Source of the DNA: Saccharothrix carnea
GTDB taxonomy: Bacteria > Actinomycetota > Actinomycetes > Mycobacteriales > Pseudonocardiaceae
Assembly: GCF_003014735.1 (NCBI RefSeq)
Contig: NZ_PYAX01000024.1
Location: 1 to 64,000, forward strand
Length of the DNA: 64,000 nt
Direction of reading: 5' to 3'
A model generated the notes under the pieces. The model was not told the origin of the DNA. It searched no databases and was given only the letters and a program-made list of their open reading frames with translations. Position numbers and translations under genes: made by a program. Position 1 is the stretch's first letter; every line of letters begins with the position of its first letter. Below are positions 59,959 through 64,000 of this stretch, piece by piece.

Positions 59959-60582
59959 GTGGCCCGACCCGACCAGCGTGCCGCCGTTGTCGGCGTGCAC
60001 GGTTCACGACACCTGGCCGAGCGCCTCATGGTCGCGGCGGGCCACGACCCGGGCGACTTCGAGTTCGGCCAGTACGACGTCACCGACCCGTTCCGCCTGC
60101 TCCGCGACGGCACGTTCGACCTCATGCTGATCAAGTACTCGCCGCGCGAGCCGGACATCGCCTACAGCCGACCGCTCATGTTCGACGGCCGCGCGGTGTT
60201 CGTCGGCGTGGACCACCCGTTGGCCGCCCTGGACAGCGTGTCGGTGGAGGACGTCGCCGACTACGACGCCTTCGAGCGCCCCGGCACCTTTCCGCCGGAC
60301 GTGTGGGACGAGGTGGTTCCGCCGCACACCCCCTCGGGCGTGCCGATCCGCCGGGTCCACCCGATGACCACGATCGAGGCCATGGTGTCCATCCTCGCCA
60401 CCACCAAGGCTGTCCACCTGTCGTTCCAGTCGCTCGACGCCGTGCTGCCGCGCGAGGTGCGGGTGGTGCCGGTGCGCGACCTCCCGGCCGCGCCCGTGCG
60501 GTTGGCGTTCCTGCGCGACCAGGCGCTGCGGCCGCAAGCGGCGGCCTTCGTCGCCGACGCGGAATCGGGCGTGACGCGGTGA
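59959..60582 (+). CDS. Free-standing LysR-type effector-binding domain protein
   Basis: 207 aa from a GTG directly abutting the previous TAA. The fold wording matches the substrate-binding half of LysR regulators (type 2 periplasmic-binding fold): AVVGVHGSRHLAERLMVAAG, then LLRDGTFDLMLIKYSP (about 37-52), VFVGVDHPLAALDSVSVEDVADYDAF (about 75-100) and an AMVSILATTKAVHLSF hinge (about 136-151). No helix-turn-helix precedes it, and the open frame leaves no room for one. It could be a ligand-binding chaperone, a regulator subunit or a domain turned enzyme. It overlaps the hydrolase gene by 4 nt. Family recognition is moderate; function is not known. Confidence 0.65.
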   Translation: MARPDQRAAVVGVHGSRHLAERLMVAAGHDPGDFEFGQYDVTDPFRLLRDGTFDLMLIKYSPREPDIAYSRPLMFDGRAVFVGVDHPLAALDSVSVEDVADYDAFERPGTFPPDVWDEVVPPHTPSGVPIRRVHPMTTIEAMVSILATTKAVHLSFQSLDAVLPREVRVVPVRDLPAAPVRLAFLRDQALRPQAAAFVADAESGVTR

Positions 60583-61349
60583 CCGCGGCCCGGCTGCCCG
60601 TCGTGCTGCTGCACGCGCTCGCGCTCGACTCCTCGATGTGGTCGGCGCAGGACCAAGCTCTGCGCGAACGCGGTCATCCGGTCATCGCGTTCGACCAACG
60701 CGGTTTCGGAGCCGCACCGCTCGGCGACGCACCACCCACCCTCGACGTGGTGGCCGACGACCTCGCCCGCGTGCTCGACGAACGGCGGGTCGAGCGCGCG
60801 GTCCTGGCCGGGTCGTCCATGGGCGGCTACGTGGCGATGGCGTTCCTGCGCCGCCACCCCGACCGGGTCGCGGGGGTGGCGTTGCTGTCCGCCCGCGCCA
60901 CCGCCGACACCCCGGAGGCACGCGCGCAACGCCTGCGGTTCGCGGAACTGGTCGAGGACGAGGCGACGCGGTCGACGACCGTCGAGCACACCGTGCCCCA
61001 CCTGGTGGGCGCGACCACGCGCAGGAACCGGCCCGACGTGGTGGCCGTGGTCCGGGCGTCCGCCCAGGGCGCCGACCCGAAGGCGTTGGCGTGGGCGCAG
61101 CGCGCGATCGCGGCACGCGAGGACGCCACCGAGACCTTGCGCGCCACCGCCGTTCCCGCCGTGGTGATCGCCGGTGCGGAAGACGAGCTGACCTCGCCGG
61201 AGGAGTCCCGGCACGTCGCCGAAGTGCTACCGCGCGGGCGCCTGGTCACCGTCGAGGGCGCCGGGCACCTGACACCGTTGGAGGCGCCCGCCGCCGTCAC
61301 CCGGGCGTTGTGCGACCTCGTGGAAGAGATCGGAGCCACCGAGTCATGA
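60579..61349 (+). CDS. Alpha/beta-hydrolase
   Basis: 256 aa from a GTG overlapping the upstream stop (GTGA). Typical fold: oxyanion strand VVLLHALALDSSMW (about 8-21), DQRGFG (about 41-46), nucleophile elbow GSSMGG (about 79-84), acid in AGAEDELTS (about 196-204) and His in GAGHLTPLE (about 225-233). The complete triad suggests an active esterase, lactonase, enol-lactone hydrolase or thioesterase. The wording resembles 3-oxoadipate enol-lactonase-like proteins, but context does not support aromatic catabolism. It could release an acyl group put on by the GH3-like enzyme or edit stalled PKS chains. It overlaps the methyltransferase gene by 4 nt. Confidence 0.87.
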   Translation: MTAARLPVVLLHALALDSSMWSAQDQALRERGHPVIAFDQRGFGAAPLGDAPPTLDVVADDLARVLDERRVERAVLAGSSMGGYVAMAFLRRHPDRVAGVALLSARATADTPEARAQRLRFAELVEDEATRSTTVEHTVPHLVGATTRRNRPDVVAVVRASAQGADPKALAWAQRAIAAREDATETLRATAVPAVVIAGAEDELTSPEESRHVAEVLPRGRLVTVEGAGHLTPLEAPAAVTRALCDLVEEIGATES

Positions 61350-62173
61350 ACCTCGCCTCGTCGACGGGTCTGGCGTTCACCCACCGCACGATCGTCGACG
61401 CGCACTTCCGGGCGTGCGAGCCGACCTACCTGAATCTCTTGGAGCACAGCGGTTTGCGCCCCGGCTGGCACGTGCTCGACGCGGGCTGCGGTGCCGGGAA
61501 CTTCCTGCCGCACCTGGTGTCGACGGTCGGCCCGGACGGCAAGGTGTCCGCGGTGGACCTCGCGGAGGAGCACGTGACGGCCGTCGCGGCGTCCTACCCG
61601 GTGGAGGTGCGCCAGGGCAGCGTGCTGGCGCTGCCGTACGACGACGACACGTTCGACGCCGTGTGGTGCGCGAACACCACGCAGTACCTGGACGACCGGG
61701 ACCTGGCGACGGCGCTGGCCGAGTTCGCCCGCGTAGTCCGGCCCGGCGGGATCGTCGCGGTCAAGGACCTGGACGCGCACCTGATCACCGCGCGGCCGGG
61801 TGACCCGTTCCTGTTCACCGACTACTTCCGCGCCGCCGCCGAGGTCCCCGGCTACGCACGCCAACTGCTGCGGTCCCGCGACCTGTACCGGCACCTGCGG
61901 CGCGCGGGGCTCGTGGACGTGCGCCAGCGCACCGTCCTGATCGAACACCACGCCCCGTTGAGCGCCGCGGCACGGGAGTTCTACCCGGCGGCCTGCGCCC
62001 AGTTCGCGCCCAAGGCCCTGGAACTCGGCCTGAGCGCGCAGTGGCAGCGCTACCTCGACCCGGACGCCGACGACCACCCGCTCAACGGCCCGGACGGCTA
62101 CATCTGCGAGGGCAACGTCCTGGCCGTCGGGCGGGTGCCCGGTGCCTCGCCGACCGTGCCCACCACCGGGTAA
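61346..62173 (+). CDS. SAM-dependent methyltransferase (class I, Methyltransf_11-like)
   Basis: 275 aa from an ATG overlapping the hydrolase stop (ATGA). SAM motif I is VLDAGCGAGNFLPHL (about 39-53), the acidic loop end is VSAVDLAEEH (about 66-75), then DTFDAVWCANTTQYL (about 102-116) and VRPGGIVAVKDLD (about 130-142). It is a small-molecule N-, O- or C-methyltransferase. It belongs to a different subfamily from the one at 55849, so two distinct methylations are expected from this operon. Last gene of the ten-gene coupled run; the following aminotransferase gene has its own promoter 31 nt further on. No clear terminator follows. Confidence 0.9.
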   Translation: MNLASSTGLAFTHRTIVDAHFRACEPTYLNLLEHSGLRPGWHVLDAGCGAGNFLPHLVSTVGPDGKVSAVDLAEEHVTAVAASYPVEVRQGSVLALPYDDDTFDAVWCANTTQYLDDRDLATALAEFARVVRPGGIVAVKDLDAHLITARPGDPFLFTDYFRAAAEVPGYARQLLRSRDLYRHLRRAGLVDVRQRTVLIEHHAPLSAAAREFYPAACAQFAPKALELGLSAQWQRYLDPDADDHPLNGPDGYICEGNVLAVGRVPGASPTVPTTG

Positions 62174-62203
62174 CCGGTGGTTCACGACCACCTCGCACTC
62201 CGG

Positions 62204-62248
62204 CATTACCGCTTCGTTCCCGGCCGGTTCACGGCTTCTCGTTAGCCT
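62204..62248 (+). promoter_or_regulatory. SARP-like promoter of the second aminotransferase gene
   Basis: ATTACCG (62205-62211), GTTCCCG (62216-62222) and GTTCACG (62227-62233) lie exactly 11 bp apart. Nine bases later TAGCCT (62243-62248) is a fair -10. The first repeat is part of CATTACCG, found also before PKS1, the first aminotransferase and the exported amine oxidase. The layout fits SARP-activated promoters; binding is inferred. Confidence 0.6.
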
Positions 62249-62308
62249 GGCCCGGATCCGGTCGTTCACCTGCCCGCGGCGCAGGCCGAAAAGTCACGAG
62301 GGACGGCA

Positions 62309-63865
62309 ATGGGAAACTCCGCCATCGAATTAGCCGAACCGACCATGCTCGACCTGCTGAGCCGTTACGGGTTGGACGTCGAATACGTGCGGTCGAGCGG
62401 CAACACGTTGTACGCCAGGCGACCCGAGGACGGTTCGGAACGGGTTGTGCTGGACTTCGCGGGCGGCTACGGCTCCGTGCTGCTCGGCCACAGCAACCCG
62501 GAACTGGTGGCGCTGGCGCGGGAGCTGCTGGAGCGGCAGACCCCGATCCACGCCCAGTTCTCCCGCCACCCCTACGCCAACGAGGTGGCCAAGCGGCTCA
62601 ACGCGATCCTGCACCGCGAGTTCGACACCGACGAGCCGTACTACGCGGTGTTCGCCAACAGCGGCGCGGAGGCCATCGAGGCCGCCGTCAAGCACGCCGA
62701 GCTCGACCGCGTGCACAAGGTGCAAGAGGTGCTGAACGCGGTCGAGGAGGCGGTGGCGGCGGCCCGCGCGGCGGTCGAGGGCGGCGCCGTCGTCGCCGAG
62801 GAGGCACACCGCGCGCTCGGCCTGCCCACCGGCGACTTCGCCGCGCTGGCGGACGAGGTGAACCGGCTCAACGCCGAACGCGCCGCGCGTCCGCCGATCT
62901 TCCTGGCCCTGGAGAACGGCTTCCACGGCAAGCTCGTCGGCAGCGTCCAGCTCACCCACAACCCGGTCTACCGGATGCCGTTCGCCGCACTCGCCCGCCC
63001 GTCCCGGTTCGTGCCGCTCAACGAGGTCGGCGCGGTCCGGAAGGTGCTGGACGAGGAGCGGGTCCGGCTGCTCAAGCCGGTGGTCGTGGACGGCGCGGTG
63101 CACCTGGCCGAGCAGGAACTGCCCGTGGTGACCGGGTTCCTGCTGGAGCCGATCCAGGGTGAGGGCGGCATCCAGGAGGTGACCGCGGAGTTCGCCGCCG
63201 AGATCACGGCCGCGTGCGAGGAAGCGGGCGTGCCGGTGATCCTGGACGAGATCCAGTGCGGCATGGGCCGGACCGGCAGGTTCTTCGCCGGTTCGCGGAT
63301 CGGGCTGCGCGGCGACTACTACGTGCTGTCCAAGAGCCTCGGCGGCGGCATCGCCAAGGCGGCCGTGATGTTGGTGCGGCAGAAGTTCTACCGCGGCGAC
63401 TTCGAGCTGCTGCACAGCTCGACCTACGCCAAGGACAGCTTTTCGTGCACCATCGCGCTCAAGGTGCTCGACCTGCTGGAGGCGGACGGCGGACGCGCCT
63501 ACCGCACCGCCGCCGAACGGGGCGAGAAGCTCGCCGCGATGCTGGAGTCGGTCCGCGCCGACCACCCCGACGTGGTCAAGGAGGTCCGCGGGCGCGGCCT
63601 GATGCTCGGCCTGGAGTTCCACGACCAGTCGGGGTCGGCGTCGGCGTCGACCGCCGGGCACGCCCAGAGCGGGATGCTCGGCTACGCGATCGGGGCCTAC
63701 CTGCTGCGCGAGCACGACATCCGCGTCTTCCCCACCGCGAGCGCCACGAACACGTTGCGCTTCGAGCCGTCCATCCAGCTCACCGACGCGGAGATCGACC
63801 TGATGGAGGCCGGTCTGCGCGCGGTGGTCGCGGTGCTGCGCGACCCGTCCGGCCACCTGGCGTGA
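62309..63865 (+). CDS. Class III PLP-dependent aminotransferase (second copy)
   Basis: 518 aa from an ATG at 62309 behind GAGGGA. A full-length paralog of the enzyme at 40479: it has GSVLLGHSNPEL, SGAEAIEAAVKHAEL, the same roughly 80-residue Ala/Glu-rich insertion before FHGKLVGS, LDEIQCGMGRTG and PLP lysine Lys342 in SKSLGGG. Identity is high across both halves, so this is a duplication within the pathway family with functional divergence. One copy may aminate the PKS-released aldehyde and the other a second carbonyl, or one may supply the amine for the right-hand operon. Codon 8 is TTA (62330-62332). Own SARP-like promoter at 62204-62248. Confidence 0.92.
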   Translation: MGNSAIELAEPTMLDLLSRYGLDVEYVRSSGNTLYARRPEDGSERVVLDFAGGYGSVLLGHSNPELVALARELLERQTPIHAQFSRHPYANEVAKRLNAILHREFDTDEPYYAVFANSGAEAIEAAVKHAELDRVHKVQEVLNAVEEAVAAARAAVEGGAVVAEEAHRALGLPTGDFAALADEVNRLNAERAARPPIFLALENGFHGKLVGSVQLTHNPVYRMPFAALARPSRFVPLNEVGAVRKVLDEERVRLLKPVVVDGAVHLAEQELPVVTGFLLEPIQGEGGIQEVTAEFAAEITAACEEAGVPVILDEIQCGMGRTGRFFAGSRIGLRGDYYVLSKSLGGGIAKAAVMLVRQKFYRGDFELLHSSTYAKDSFSCTIALKVLDLLEADGGRAYRTAAERGEKLAAMLESVRADHPDVVKEVRGRGLMLGLEFHDQSGSASASTAGHAQSGMLGYAIGAYLLREHDIRVFPTASATNTLRFEPSIQLTDAEIDLMEAGLRAVVAVLRDPSGHLA

Positions 63866-63893
63866 CCGGGCGCGTCGCCGCTGTCGTCCGCCG

Positions 63894-64000
63894 CTAGGCG
63901 TGCTGTCGGCGCACCATCTCGTTGATCCAGGTGGGCGCGTACGGCGACGTGCAGTTCGGAGGCGTCGGGTAGTCCTTGAGCACCTCCAAGCGCTCACCGA
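63894..64000 (-). CDS. C-terminal fragment of an unrecognised protein
   Basis: A minus-strand frame enters from the right edge and stops at TAG (63894-63896). Its last residues include LEVLKDYPTPPNCTSPYAP and end MVRRQHA. The window cuts the gene, so only about 35 residues are visible and I do not recognise the family. Its stop lies 28 nt from the convergent aminotransferase stop, with no clear hairpin between them. It may be a real gene because of its codon bias, but this is a low-information call. Confidence 0.45.
   Translation of the reverse strand, partial: GERLEVLKDYPTPPNCTSPYAPTWINEMVRRQHA

Overview
The window is about 72% G+C with GTG/TTG starts, 4-nt ATGA/GTGA overlaps and SARP-type regulators, as expected of a filamentous actinomycete; the genus cannot be settled from sequence alone. 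Nearly all of it is one large biosynthetic gene cluster. At the left edge (1-136) lies the 3' end of an acyl-CoA carboxylase beta-subunit gene, separated from the cluster by two strong back-to-back terminators.

The core (294-30365, minus strand) is three modular type I polyketide synthase genes transcribed in biosynthetic order. PKS1 holds a KSQ loading module and modules 1-2, PKS2 modules 3-4, and PKS3 module 5 plus a terminal thioester reductase. This loading+2 / 2 / 1+reductase layout is that of the coelimycin synthase (CpkA/B/C). Acyltransferase motifs predict malonyl units, except methylmalonyl in modules 3 and 5. Module 4 has wrecked DH and KR domains, so it should leave a ketone at C5. 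Reductive release would give a C1 aldehyde. Amination by one of two class III aminotransferases would place an amine that can close on C5 to a six-membered cyclic imine (1-piperideine) with a methylated triene side chain. Predicted product class: a branched C12 (C14 with methyls) piperidine/pyridine-type polyketide alkaloid; the exact compound is not known.

Divergent from the PKS genes is a plus-strand tailoring block (30658-37223): SnoaL-like / acyl-CoA-dehydrogenase-fold flavoenzyme / SnoaL-like, P450, GMC oxidoreductase and a flavin amine oxidase. Converging on it is a minus-strand block (42050-37316): aminotransferase, P450, SDR and PIG-L deacetylase. The regulation and transport block (42289-51894) carries a SARP-cyclase-like-ATPase regulator, a membrane acyltransferase, a 14-TM MFS exporter and an AfsR-like regulator.

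The right part (52108-62173) is a tightly coupled ten-gene operon: Tat-exported amine oxidase, P-loop kinase, GH3-family adenylating ligase, two methyltransferases, FAD oxidoreductase, a class I aminoacyl-tRNA-synthetase-like protein with an altered HIGH motif, an unrecognised protein, a free-standing LysR-type effector domain and an alpha/beta hydrolase. A second aminotransferase follows under its own promoter. The function of this operon as a set is not recognised, and it is the best candidate for undescribed chemistry.

Regulatory sequence supports one regulon. Heptamers of the form CGAGANC repeat at 11-bp spacing upstream of the SARP gene and the exporter. An exact CATTACCG octamer lies upstream of PKS1, both aminotransferase genes and the exported amine oxidase. 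Leucine TTA codons occur in the SARP, membrane acyltransferase and second aminotransferase genes. No tRNA, rRNA, CRISPR array, IS element or transposase was seen.
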